From UBA10364 sp049611965 (GTDB lineage: Bacteria; Bacteroidota; Bacteroidia; Flavobacteriales; Schleiferiaceae): 64,000 nucleotides of DNA. Every line of letters starts with the position of its first letter. Within the stretch, counting starts at the first letter, position 1. Below the pieces are notes generated by a model. That model had not been told where the DNA came from and did not search any database. It saw nothing but the letters and a program-made list of their open reading frames with translations. This document shows positions 40,227-48,579 of this stretch, in pieces. The DNA lies in NCBI GenBank assembly GCA_049611965.1, contig JBMZBC010000001.1, positions 1 through 64,000 of the forward strand. The letters are read 5' to 3'. Position numbers and translations under genes: made by a program.

Positions 40227-40648
40227 AAAAATTGATACTTCTAGCTGTTGTACTTCTTAGCAACTCATCTGAAGCCCAGATTAAAATAAAATGGAGCACA
40301 TTCGAACGGTTGCAATTTGAAGAGGTATATGACGAAGAGTCAGCGGCTTGGCTAATAGCACCTATATGGACGGAAGATTTGAAAGAGCTCGATGGAAAGA
40401 AGGTCAAGATTACTGGCTACATCATAGCGTTGGACGTTTTAGGAGATGAATATGCACTGAGTGCTTTTCCATTTGCGAGTTGCTTTTTTTGCGGCGCCAG
40501 CGGTCCAGAAAGCGTGATGGAATTGTCGCTTGATAAGAAAACGAAGTACTTGACTGATGAAGTGCATACGTTTGTTGGTACACTAAGATTGAACGACGGT
40601 ACAGGCATATTTCCTATTTCCTTAGACGAAGCAAATTCGATAGACTGA
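40223..40648 (+). CDS. DUF3299-like exported protein (second of tandem pair)
   Basis: A 141-residue protein with a signal peptide (MKKLILLAVVLLSNSSEAQ) and the same block, YALSAFPFASCFFCGASGPE (residues 78-97, Cys87 and Cys90), followed by SVMELSL. It clearly arose by tandem duplication of the preceding gene or of a common ancestor, but the two have diverged greatly outside the CFFCG region. Two copies may act as a heterodimer or handle different partners of the ABC system. Its stop overlaps the next ATG (TGATG). Confidence 0.82.
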   Translation: MKKLILLAVVLLSNSSEAQIKIKWSTFERLQFEEVYDEESAAWLIAPIWTEDLKELDGKKVKITGYIIALDVLGDEYALSAFPFASCFFCGASGPESVMELSLDKKTKYLTDEVHTFVGTLRLNDGTGIFPISLDEANSID

Positions 40649-41628
40649 TGAAAAAGCTACTTCGAATTCTTATAACGCTCATAGCAGTATTGGTTTTGGC
40701 ATTTTTAATCGGTCCCAAACCTGATCAGCCAGAATATTTGAATGATTTACCGGTTTTAGCCACGCCTTTAGAAGCGATCGATGATTCCATTTACAATTTC
40801 GAAAGTCAACATAATGCATTAGAATGTGCTTATACCGAGGTATTCTGGACCGACTCGTTAAGGCAAACCGAGTATTCCTTCTTGTATTTACACGGTTTTA
40901 GTGCAACCAAACATGAAGGAGATTCCTTTCGATACTTATTGCCAAGAAAGTACGGAATGAATGCTGTTTTTAATCGAATGGCAGGCCACGGACTTCAAGA
41001 AATCGACCCAGAGAGAATGTCCGCATTTACGGCTGAAAGTGCCTGGCATAAGGCATTGTACGATTTTTCGTTGGCGAAGAGATTAGGTAAAAAAGTTGTG
41101 CTCGGGTCATGTTCTACTGGTTCTTTATTGGCCTTAAGACTTGCTAGACTCTATCCGGAGGATGTTGCTGCTGTATTGAATTATAGTCCAAACATGGGGC
41201 TTCCTGATCCAAACTCAGCCTTGTTAAACGGTCCATGGGGTCTCGAGCTGATTAAAGCGATATCAGGGACTGAATACAGAATTGTTCCTGAACGTTCAGA
41301 TAGTATTCGAATCGTTTGTAAACCCATGGCCTACAGCTGGGAAAGTGTAGTGCAGATGCAACATCTGGTAGAAACGGCAATTTCGGAGCAAGAACTTAAC
41401 GAAATAAAAGTTCCCGTACTGAACATGGTATGGTATGAGGATGAAGAACATCAAGACTATGTGATCGATGTAGCCAAAGCTAAAGCTATGCATGACGCTA
41501 TTGGCGGATCGAAGAAATGGGTTACAACAGCTGCCAAGGAACACGTTCTAGTGAATCATCAGCTATCCAAGGACCTTAAAACGGTTTACACGGAAACCTA
41601 TACATTCTTAGATCGTATTTTGGACTAA
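40648..41628 (+). CDS. Membrane-anchored alpha/beta hydrolase
   Basis: A 326-residue protein with an N-terminal membrane anchor or uncleaved signal (residues 5-22). The hydrolase fold is shown by YLHGFSATKHEG (HG oxyanion block), the nucleophile elbow GSCSTGS (SxSxG in place of GxSxG) and the terminal His in AAKEHVLVNHQL. It is a probable lipase- or esterase-like enzyme facing the periplasm. It is translationally coupled to the DUF3299 gene (TGATG) and to the BatA-like gene (TAATG). Substrate unknown. Confidence 0.85.
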   Translation: MKKLLRILITLIAVLVLAFLIGPKPDQPEYLNDLPVLATPLEAIDDSIYNFESQHNALECAYTEVFWTDSLRQTEYSFLYLHGFSATKHEGDSFRYLLPRKYGMNAVFNRMAGHGLQEIDPERMSAFTAESAWHKALYDFSLAKRLGKKVVLGSCSTGSLLALRLARLYPEDVAAVLNYSPNMGLPDPNSALLNGPWGLELIKAISGTEYRIVPERSDSIRIVCKPMAYSWESVVQMQHLVETAISEQELNEIKVPVLNMVWYEDEEHQDYVIDVAKAKAMHDAIGGSKKWVTTAAKEHVLVNHQLSKDLKTVYTETYTFLDRILD

Positions 41629-43037
41629 TGGAATTTTACCGACCACAATGGCTTTGGGGTTTACTCCTTGTGGCAGTGCCTGTTTGGATACATTTTTTTG
41701 GAATTCGAACGAGGAAAGCCAAGGTAATCCCGTCATTACTTTGGCTGGTGAAAGTCAACCCATCACAACGAAGTAAATCTCGACTTAAAGATTTAATTGT
41801 ACTTCTGCTCAGAATCCTTACGATAGTATTTGTAGTACTCTCTTTGGCTAGTCCACGGTCGTCATTAAGTACAAAACTCTTGCAGGTAGACAACTACCCC
41901 GCAAAATGGAATACGCGGGATTCGTGGTTGCCTACTCTTATCGAAAATCTAGACGATGGTTTTTACCAGTTGTACGATCGTCAAGGCACTTTTTATGGCA
42001 CACATGAAAAAGCGGCCGTGCTTACTGTGATTGAAACAATGGCCTTTACCAACGCTCCATTAGAGCAGGTACGCGGGGCACTCCTACTTAGTTACGGTTT
42101 TGACAATTCCTTACGAGCGCCTGCTTGGATCCCATCAAGGCAAGTCAAATCAAACCTACCTATTGAAAAGGAAGCAAATGCCCTCGGTGAGCTCATTTTT
42201 AAGTGGCAGGCACTTGGTGAAGTATTAGTAGAGAAGAATAACAGCCTCGTAGATAGCAGAATGGATTCTATCTACAGTATTACCTTAGATGAAATGTCTA
42301 ACGGACAGCATGTGTCTTTGACCATAACTCACGATTCCATACAAGAGGATAACCATTACCACTGGCGCCCTACTCCACAGTCTCGTCGTTTGATTCTTAC
42401 AAACAATGTTCAATTACCTATCAATGAATTTATAACCCCCGAAGATTCTGTGGTGCAATACACCAGCGATTTGGTGATTAATTATAGCGTATTCAATGCG
42501 GTCGTTCTGCTTGGATTTGACTTTATTCCTCCTTCACTCCAAGGATATGCTGGCAAGTTGTTACAATTTTCAGAGGGCATTCAAAATCAGGTCCGTGGTA
42601 CGGCTATCCCAGAGTTGAACCACCCATTCTTTAAGAACTTCTTCATTGGCCCTTCACTTCAAAATGCATGGCCAGAAGTATCGAGTTATAACGAACTTGG
42701 TAAAGACAAGGAGCCGCTATTACGGCTTAATAGTGCTGTAGTTGCTTCTTTAAGCGACCGTGTATACATGCAAGGTTTTCTACCTGAGGATTGGACCCAT
42801 CCCTTTTACAAAGCTATTAATCAATGGTCCTTGGGAGGCGGCAAGCGCATCGAATATGTGCCTTTCTTAGGTTCTGATTTTTACGAATCAAATGTTAAAC
42901 TCGATGGTGTTGACGTCATTGATAATCTTGAAAGTGAGTATTCACAAGGGTTTACAGTGAATTTATACAATGAAAAATTGTACTTGCTCTTGGCGTTGCT
43001 TTGCGCGCTAATTGCGCTTATTTTTGTCAAAATCTAA
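41628..43037 (+). CDS. BatA-domain membrane protein, short form
   Basis: A 469-residue protein beginning MEFYRPQWLWGLLLVAVPVWIHF, the N-terminal BatA (aerotolerance-type) double-helix domain, with the second helix at about 55-73. A last helix lies at 447-466. Where larger homologs have a von Willebrand A domain with a DxSxS metal site, this protein has LLQVDNYPAKW, so the MIDAS appears lost. It is shorter than the usual 640-700 residue Bacteroidota relatives. It directly precedes the dihydroorotase-like gene, an arrangement often seen in Flavobacteriales. Confidence 0.8.
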   Translation: MEFYRPQWLWGLLLVAVPVWIHFFGIRTRKAKVIPSLLWLVKVNPSQRSKSRLKDLIVLLLRILTIVFVVLSLASPRSSLSTKLLQVDNYPAKWNTRDSWLPTLIENLDDGFYQLYDRQGTFYGTHEKAAVLTVIETMAFTNAPLEQVRGALLLSYGFDNSLRAPAWIPSRQVKSNLPIEKEANALGELIFKWQALGEVLVEKNNSLVDSRMDSIYSITLDEMSNGQHVSLTITHDSIQEDNHYHWRPTPQSRRLILTNNVQLPINEFITPEDSVVQYTSDLVINYSVFNAVVLLGFDFIPPSLQGYAGKLLQFSEGIQNQVRGTAIPELNHPFFKNFFIGPSLQNAWPEVSSYNELGKDKEPLLRLNSAVVASLSDRVYMQGFLPEDWTHPFYKAINQWSLGGGKRIEYVPFLGSDFYESNVKLDGVDVIDNLESEYSQGFTVNLYNEKLYLLLALLCALIALIFVKI

Positions 43038-43042
43038 TCTCG

Positions 43043-44296
43043 ATGAAGCTTCTATTTAAAAACGCACGAATCATTGATGTTAAAAGTCCTTACAACGGAC
43101 AGGAGCTCGATATTCTTGTCAATGATGATCAAATAGAAGCCATAGGAAATCTCTCCACGGAACAAGCTGAAGGTGTCATAGACCTTAAAGGTTGTTGGCT
43201 AACCACGGGTTTTGCAGAATTACACTCGGATTTGGGGGAACCAGGTAACGAGGAATCTGAAGATTTGGTAAGCGGTTCGGCAGCGGCAGCTTCTGGCGGC
43301 TTTACTGCAGTCGGTGTTGTTAGTAACGGTCACCCACATTATGAAAGCAAAACAGGTGTTGAGTTTATACTGAATAAATCAGAATCACTACCAATACACT
43401 TGGTGCCAGTAGGAACCTTGTCTAAAGGTCGTAAGGGAGAAGAGCTCAGCGAGATGTTCGAAATGAACCAATTAGGCATCCATCTATTTGGTGACTACAA
43501 GCAAGGAGTTTCGAATGCCAATCTTCTGAAGTTAGGGCTTTTGTACACCAAGCCGTTTGGTCGATTAATGGTTCACCCTGAGAATCACGAGTTAAGTGCG
43601 AACGGTAAAATGCATGAAGGTGCGACAAGCACTTACATTGGGTTAAAGGGTATTCCAGTAGTTTCAGAAAGTACACAGATACAACGCGATTTAAGTATTC
43701 TTGAATATACCGAAGGTGCTATGCACATTGCCTCAGTCAGCACTGTTGAGGGCGTTGAGTGTATTCGTGACGCCAAATCCAGAGGATTGAATGTCACAGC
43801 AAGTGTCAATATTCACCACCTAATCTTTACTGATGAGGATTTAGAAAACTACAATACTGCACTAAAGGTATCCCCACCTATCCGGACAGATGTAGAGCGT
43901 AGTGTTTTATGGGAAGCCGTTGTAGACGGTACGATAGATTGTATTGCTGTTGATCATCTTCCCAAGGACATTGAGCAAAAGCAATGTGAGTTTGACAATG
44001 CCGAATTTGGAATGGCCGGGTTGGAAGGTGCTGTGAGTGCGTTATTAGATCGATACGAGGTTTCAGAAGAACTCTTGCAAGAGAAGCTGAGTACAGTGCC
44101 TAGGTCATTATTGAATCTTCCGGAATTAACCATTCAAGAAGGTGCAACGGCAGAGTTTACCATCATCACCTCTGGGGGCGAACAGATCACAGCCATGGGG
44201 TCGAAAGCTTTTAACAATCCATTTAAAGGGTTGGATGTAAATAACTTTGTTAAAGGTGTTTACGTAAAGGGTAGTTATTTGTCACTCCACGCTTAA
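43043..44296 (+). CDS. Dihydroorotase-like amidohydrolase with degenerate metal motif
   Basis: A 417-residue amidohydrolase-fold protein from the ATG at 43043 (MKLLFKNARIIDVKSP). Family features include the FxNARIID opening, SASVNIHHLIF, and IDCIAVDHLPK near the C-terminal side, where the catalytic Asp should lie. The crucial DxHxHxREPG metal/substrate motif is replaced by ELHSDLGEPG: one His (H61) remains, the second is Asp63, and the Arg is Gly. Many Bacteroidota dihydroorotases are non-canonical here, so it may be active with altered metal binding, or be an inactive partner of aspartate carbamoyltransferase. It follows the BatA-like gene by five bases. Confidence 0.82.
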   Translation: MKLLFKNARIIDVKSPYNGQELDILVNDDQIEAIGNLSTEQAEGVIDLKGCWLTTGFAELHSDLGEPGNEESEDLVSGSAAAASGGFTAVGVVSNGHPHYESKTGVEFILNKSESLPIHLVPVGTLSKGRKGEELSEMFEMNQLGIHLFGDYKQGVSNANLLKLGLLYTKPFGRLMVHPENHELSANGKMHEGATSTYIGLKGIPVVSESTQIQRDLSILEYTEGAMHIASVSTVEGVECIRDAKSRGLNVTASVNIHHLIFTDEDLENYNTALKVSPPIRTDVERSVLWEAVVDGTIDCIAVDHLPKDIEQKQCEFDNAEFGMAGLEGAVSALLDRYEVSEELLQEKLSTVPRSLLNLPELTIQEGATAEFTIITSGGEQITAMGSKAFNNPFKGLDVNNFVKGVYVKGSYLSLHA

Positions 44297-45075
44297 TTAA
44301 AGTAGATCTCTAGTCCGTCATAGGACAAGTACATATTTTCTGGCAGTTTACTGGATACTGTTTCGTGTAGTCCCATATAGTGACTCATGTGGATGAAGTA
44401 CGTTTGTTTTGCACCAATTTTCTTCGCTTGTTTGACGGCCTGTTCAAGCGTGTAATGACTGAAGTGGTCTCTGTGGTGCAATGCATCAATAACCAAAACG
44501 TCTAACCCTTCAAGTAATTCATACGTTGGTTCCGGGATATGATTCGTATCCGTCAAATAAGCCATCCCCCCTATCCGATATCCCAAGATAGGAAGTCGTC
44601 CGTGAATTACTGGAAGAGATTGAATATCAATCCCTTTTACACTAAATTTTTGACCATCTTGTACTGGAGTAGCATGTATCCGAGGTGCTCCGGGATATGG
44701 CTGCGGCTCAAATGCGTAGTCGTATACCTTCTTAATCCTGTTTATGACCCTTTGTTGACCGTAAATCAACATTTCACTACCTGTTCTAAAGATTATCGGA
44801 CGAGTATCATCCAATCCAGCAATGTGATCTTGGTGCTCGTGAGTAAATAGCACGGCATCTACATGAGTCAGCTCTGCATTGAGCATCTGCTGCCTAAAAT
44901 CGGGTCCAGTATCTATTTGAAGATGTACACCATCATATGCGATATGCACCGAACTTCTACTACGATGATCCTTGGGGTTTAAACTTGTGCAGACCTCACA
45001 AGAACAGCCTATAACAGGTACGCCTTGGGAGGTTCCCGTACCTAAGAAATATAGTGTTCCACTTTTCTTGCTCAT
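44293..45075 (-). CDS. MBL-fold metallo-hydrolase (PhnP-like)
   Basis: A 260-residue metallo-beta-lactamase-fold enzyme. The metal motif is FTHEHQDHIAGLDD (HxHxDH), with further ligands in YLTDTNHIPE and FIHMSHYMG. The N-terminal GTGTSQGVPVIGCSCEVC segment with paired Cys resembles PhnP and related phosphodiesterases, where these Cys bind an additional Zn. Probably a cytoplasmic cyclic-phosphate or nucleotide phosphodiesterase. It converges on the dihydroorotase-like gene with a four-base overlap. Confidence 0.88.
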   Translation of the reverse strand: MSKKSGTLYFLGTGTSQGVPVIGCSCEVCTSLNPKDHRSRSSVHIAYDGVHLQIDTGPDFRQQMLNAELTHVDAVLFTHEHQDHIAGLDDTRPIIFRTGSEMLIYGQQRVINRIKKVYDYAFEPQPYPGAPRIHATPVQDGQKFSVKGIDIQSLPVIHGRLPILGYRIGGMAYLTDTNHIPEPTYELLEGLDVLVIDALHHRDHFSHYTLEQAVKQAKKIGAKQTYFIHMSHYMGLHETVSSKLPENMYLSYDGLEIYFN

Positions 45076-45169
45076 TTGGTCTACTTTTTGCGCATTTTCC
45101 CTTAGAAAACATCCTTATCGAAGTTAGGAAGTTTTAAATTAGCACCAAGAACTAATCTCAGCAGGATTA

Positions 45170-46597
45170 ATGACGCCAAGAACCATCCATACCACTGCGC
45201 AGAAAGCGCTAAAAATCAACCTTAACTCAGACATCTACGGTACTTTCGCGGAAATTGGCGCGGGTCAAGAAACAGTTCGTGAGTTTTTTAGAGCCGGTGC
45301 TGCTTCAGGTACAATTGCAAAAGCAATGAGCGCCTATGATAAGGCATTCTCAGATGATATCTATGGTATTGAAGAGGACAAGCGCTACGTCACTCAGAGT
45401 AGGCTGCAGAAAATGCTTCGTCACGAATACGGTTTGATCGAAAAGCGTCTTGACAGAGCCAAGCATCCTAGTAAGACCTACTTCGCCTATGCCAATACTG
45501 TTGCCACGATAAACTTTGCGAAGACATTTAAAGGTCACGGTTGGATGGGAATTCGATTCCAGACTAATCCTACGAAAGAAACCAACGATATAATCCTGCA
45601 CTTTCGATTACACGAAAACGAGGCTAAACACCAACAAGAGACTGTTGGACGTCTTGGAACTAACCTTATTTACGGAGCTTATAAGTTCTACGAAGACCCT
45701 AAGCTTTTTCTAGAGAGTCTATACGATAATATTGATAAAGACGCTATTGAGATTGATTTAATCAATTTTAATGGACCTGATTTCGCCGAAGTAGATAATC
45801 GTTTGATGTCTCTTCAGTTGATTAAAAACGGTTATACCGATGCAGTCATTTTTGGACCAGAAGGGAACAACTTGTTACCGGCTGAATTGCTTTATAAAAA
45901 GCATGTGCTGGCTATGCGCGGTTCTTTTAGGCCTGTGACCAAGGTAAATATGGACATGATTAAATGTGGCTACGACATGTTTACCAACGATAAAAAAGTC
46001 GATTCTGACAGAACTGTTGTATTGTGGGAAATCACCTTGAACAATTTGTTAGCTGACGGAGAACTCGATGAACAAGACTTCTTGGACAGGGCGGAAATCT
46101 TATGTGCCTTGGGTCAAACAGTTCTGATTTCGAATTATCAAGAGTACTATAAGCTCGTAGATTACTTTGGCCGTTTCTCCAAAAAGCGTCAAGGATTGGT
46201 GATGGGTGTAAATAACCTTACAGAATTATTTAAGGACAAATACTACCGAGGCTTACAGGGTGGGATTTTAGAAGCATTTGGACGTATTTTCTCCAAGGAT
46301 TTGAAGATTCTCGTGTATCCTTTTATCGATCATGACAATGAGGAGAAAATCATGCGTAAAGAAGATGCGGAAGTACATCCTCGATTTAGACCTATCATCG
46401 ACTATCTCATCTTCCACAATAGAATCCTTGACATCGAAGACTTCGATCACGACATTACCAACATATTCTCGCGAGAGGTATTAAATCAAATACGCGCTGG
46501 TGAGGAAGGTTGGTCAGATTGTCTGCCAGAATATGTACATCACGTTATTCGAGACAAAAAACTCTTCGGATATACAGGCGAAGCTCAAGAAGCTTAA
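45170..46597 (+). CDS. Conserved protein of unknown function, about 475 residues
   Basis: A soluble 475-residue protein with no signal peptide, highly conserved in appearance: MTPRTIHTTAQKALKINL, YGTFAEIGAGQETVREFFRAGAASG and FGPEGNNLLPAELLYKKHVLAMRGSFRPV. I recognise the family as widespread in Bacteroidota, where databases carry unsupported names such as TonB-dependent receptor or nicotinate-nucleotide adenylyltransferase; neither a beta-barrel nor a nucleotidyltransferase HxGH motif is visible here. The FAEIGAGQE and GEEGW segments are the most enzyme-like. It converges with the photolyase gene (four-base overlap). Confidence 0.85.
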   Translation: MTPRTIHTTAQKALKINLNSDIYGTFAEIGAGQETVREFFRAGAASGTIAKAMSAYDKAFSDDIYGIEEDKRYVTQSRLQKMLRHEYGLIEKRLDRAKHPSKTYFAYANTVATINFAKTFKGHGWMGIRFQTNPTKETNDIILHFRLHENEAKHQQETVGRLGTNLIYGAYKFYEDPKLFLESLYDNIDKDAIEIDLINFNGPDFAEVDNRLMSLQLIKNGYTDAVIFGPEGNNLLPAELLYKKHVLAMRGSFRPVTKVNMDMIKCGYDMFTNDKKVDSDRTVVLWEITLNNLLADGELDEQDFLDRAEILCALGQTVLISNYQEYYKLVDYFGRFSKKRQGLVMGVNNLTELFKDKYYRGLQGGILEAFGRIFSKDLKILVYPFIDHDNEEKIMRKEDAEVHPRFRPIIDYLIFHNRILDIEDFDHDITNIFSREVLNQIRAGEEGWSDCLPEYVHHVIRDKKLFGYTGEAQEA

Positions 46598-47904
46598 GCG
46601 CTCGCCAAAGCGGTCTTAAATCGGTCTAAACATCTTTCTCTAGCCCATTTGTGCTCAACAATAGGCTCTGGATATTGGGTTGTACCAAATTCTGGAACCC
46701 AGCGTTTGACATACTTTAGTTCTTTGTCAAACTTCTCAAGTTGAGACGTAGGATTGAATACTCTGAAATATGGTGCGGCATCTAAACCCGATCCACTAGC
46801 CCATTGCCAACCACCTATATTACTAGCCAAGTCAAAATCCAATAACTTTTCTGCGAAGTAGCGCTCCCCTAGTCTCCAATCTATAAGTAAATGCTTTGTC
46901 AGAAAACTGGCTACAATCATTCGGACACGATTGTGCATATAGCCCGTAGTGTTCAATTCTCGCATACCTGCGTCTACAATAGGATATCCTGTCCTACCCT
47001 CACACCAAGCTTTGAAATGTTCCATATTTGTCTCCCACGGAATAAGGTCATATTTTGGTTTGATGGCCTTTTCTCGACTCTCCGGAAAATAATACAAAGC
47101 CATTTGAAAGAAATCCCTCCATATGAGTTCGTTGACGAAAGTGTCATTACCAACAAGCCCTTTACGCAGAAGGTTTCGTACGGAGATTGATCCGAATCTT
47201 AAGTGCATACCAAGTCTAGTCGTTCCCTTTTCATTGCCAGGGAAATTACGAGTAGTATCGTACGTCTTAATAATACTCTCGTCTACTTTGGACGACGGCA
47301 ATGAAACTTCAGTACATGTAAAACCCATTGACTCCAATGTCGGAATAGCTAATGGCTGTTGTCTAAGGAAATTCTTAAAATACTTGGTATTGGGATAAGC
47401 TTTAGCATGGTAGTCGGTCAGTTTCTTGCGCCAGGCCTTGCCATAAGGACTAAATACTAAATACGGCGTACCGTCGGCTTTCACTACTTCGTTCTTTTCG
47501 AAAACGACATGATCTTTCGCCCCCACCACGGGAATTTCATGCTCACTCCAGAATTTGAAAATATCCTCATCTCGCTCACGAGCATAGGGTTCATAGTCAC
47601 GATTCAGAAATACACTTTTTACAGTATACGTTTGATTAAGAATATTCATGGCCTCTGCTGGCGTACCATAGAATACGTGTAAGGAGCTACCTATCCCTGT
47701 TAACTGATCTTGTAACTCAGTTAATCGTTGATGTAAAAACGACACTCGAGCATCAGATTTATCCTCAAGTTTATCCAATATGTTTCTATCAAAAATAAAA
47801 ATAGGCACCACTGGATGCCCACTTTTCAGCGCTTTCCAAAGTCCGGCGTTGTCTTCCAGTCTAAGGTCGCGTCTAAACCAAAAAATACTTACTTCTTTCA
47901 TCAT
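46594..47904 (-). CDS. phrB: Deoxyribodipyrimidine photolyase / cryptochrome family protein
   Basis: A 436-residue flavoprotein. The N-terminal antenna domain opens VSIFWFRRDLRLEDN. The FAD-binding helical domain shows TRLGMHLRFGSISVRNL, WRDFFQMALYYFP, NTTGYMHNRVRMIVASFL and the signature SNIGGWQWASGSGLDAAPYFRVFNP, as in class I CPD photolyases. It uses blue light to split pyrimidine dimers. It is the last gene of the carotenoid/pterin cluster, overlapping folE by four bases (ATGA). The adjacent pterin genes suggest its antenna or another light-related pigment is pterin-based; a folate antenna would not need the PTPS gene. Confidence 0.93.
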   Translation of the reverse strand: MMKEVSIFWFRRDLRLEDNAGLWKALKSGHPVVPIFIFDRNILDKLEDKSDARVSFLHQRLTELQDQLTGIGSSLHVFYGTPAEAMNILNQTYTVKSVFLNRDYEPYARERDEDIFKFWSEHEIPVVGAKDHVVFEKNEVVKADGTPYLVFSPYGKAWRKKLTDYHAKAYPNTKYFKNFLRQQPLAIPTLESMGFTCTEVSLPSSKVDESIIKTYDTTRNFPGNEKGTTRLGMHLRFGSISVRNLLRKGLVGNDTFVNELIWRDFFQMALYYFPESREKAIKPKYDLIPWETNMEHFKAWCEGRTGYPIVDAGMRELNTTGYMHNRVRMIVASFLTKHLLIDWRLGERYFAEKLLDFDLASNIGGWQWASGSGLDAAPYFRVFNPTSQLEKFDKELKYVKRWVPEFGTTQYPEPIVEHKWARERCLDRFKTALASA

Positions 47905-48572
47905 CTAAATGACTCGAGAAATGCTTTTTTGTTCATGTCTTTTTCAAATTCTCCATGGAAGGACATCGTAATAGTCGAACTGCCGTCGTCTTCAATACCC
48001 CGAGTTTTCACACACATGTGGTCAGCTTCTAAGTATACAGCCACATCATTGGTACCCAGACCTTCCATGAGTGCCTCTGCAATTTGTCTTGTAAGTCTTT
48101 CTTGAACCTGTGGTCGCTTGGCATAGTGCCTAACAATACGATTCATCTTACTAAGGCCAACAACGCTACCATTCGGAATGTATGCTACGTGACACTTTCC
48201 AATAATTGGCACGAAATGATGCTCACAGTGCGAATGGACTTTGATGTCCTTTTCAATAAGCATTTCATTGTACTCAAATTTGTTAGAAAACAACTTCATC
48301 TCAGGCTTATTCTTAGGATTAAGACCCGCAAAAGCTTCCTTAACGTACATTTTAGCAACGCGTAAAGGTGTACCGTTCAAGCTATCGTCGTTGAGATCTA
48401 GTCCTAAAATATCCATGATATCACGGAATTTTTCAGCGATTAAACTAATTTTCTCATCTTCTGACATATCGAAGGCGTCAGAACGCAATGGAGTGTCTAT
48501 TGAAGTGCCCAAATGTGCTTCTACCAACTGTTCTAATTGCTCAGCAGTGTAGCCCTTTTCGTGGTGTGTCAT
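47901..48572 (-). CDS. folE: GTP cyclohydrolase I
   Basis: Converts GTP to dihydroneopterin triphosphate, the entry to folates and tetrahydropterins. The 223-residue product from the ATG at 48572 has the zinc/active-site motifs VHSHCEHHFVPIIGKCHVAY and ADHMCVKTRG. A TTG nine codons upstream is in frame, but it overlaps the PTPS end and is unlikely to be used. Its location between a PTPS gene (7 bases upstream) and a photolyase gene (overlapping) in a carotenoid cluster suggests dedicated pterin production in response to light rather than only folate synthesis. Confidence 0.96.
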   Translation of the reverse strand: MTHHEKGYTAEQLEQLVEAHLGTSIDTPLRSDAFDMSEDEKISLIAEKFRDIMDILGLDLNDDSLNGTPLRVAKMYVKEAFAGLNPKNKPEMKLFSNKFEYNEMLIEKDIKVHSHCEHHFVPIIGKCHVAYIPNGSVVGLSKMNRIVRHYAKRPQVQERLTRQIAEALMEGLGTNDVAVYLEADHMCVKTRGIEDDGSSTITMSFHGEFEKDMNKKAFLESFR

Positions 48573-48579
48573 AATACTT

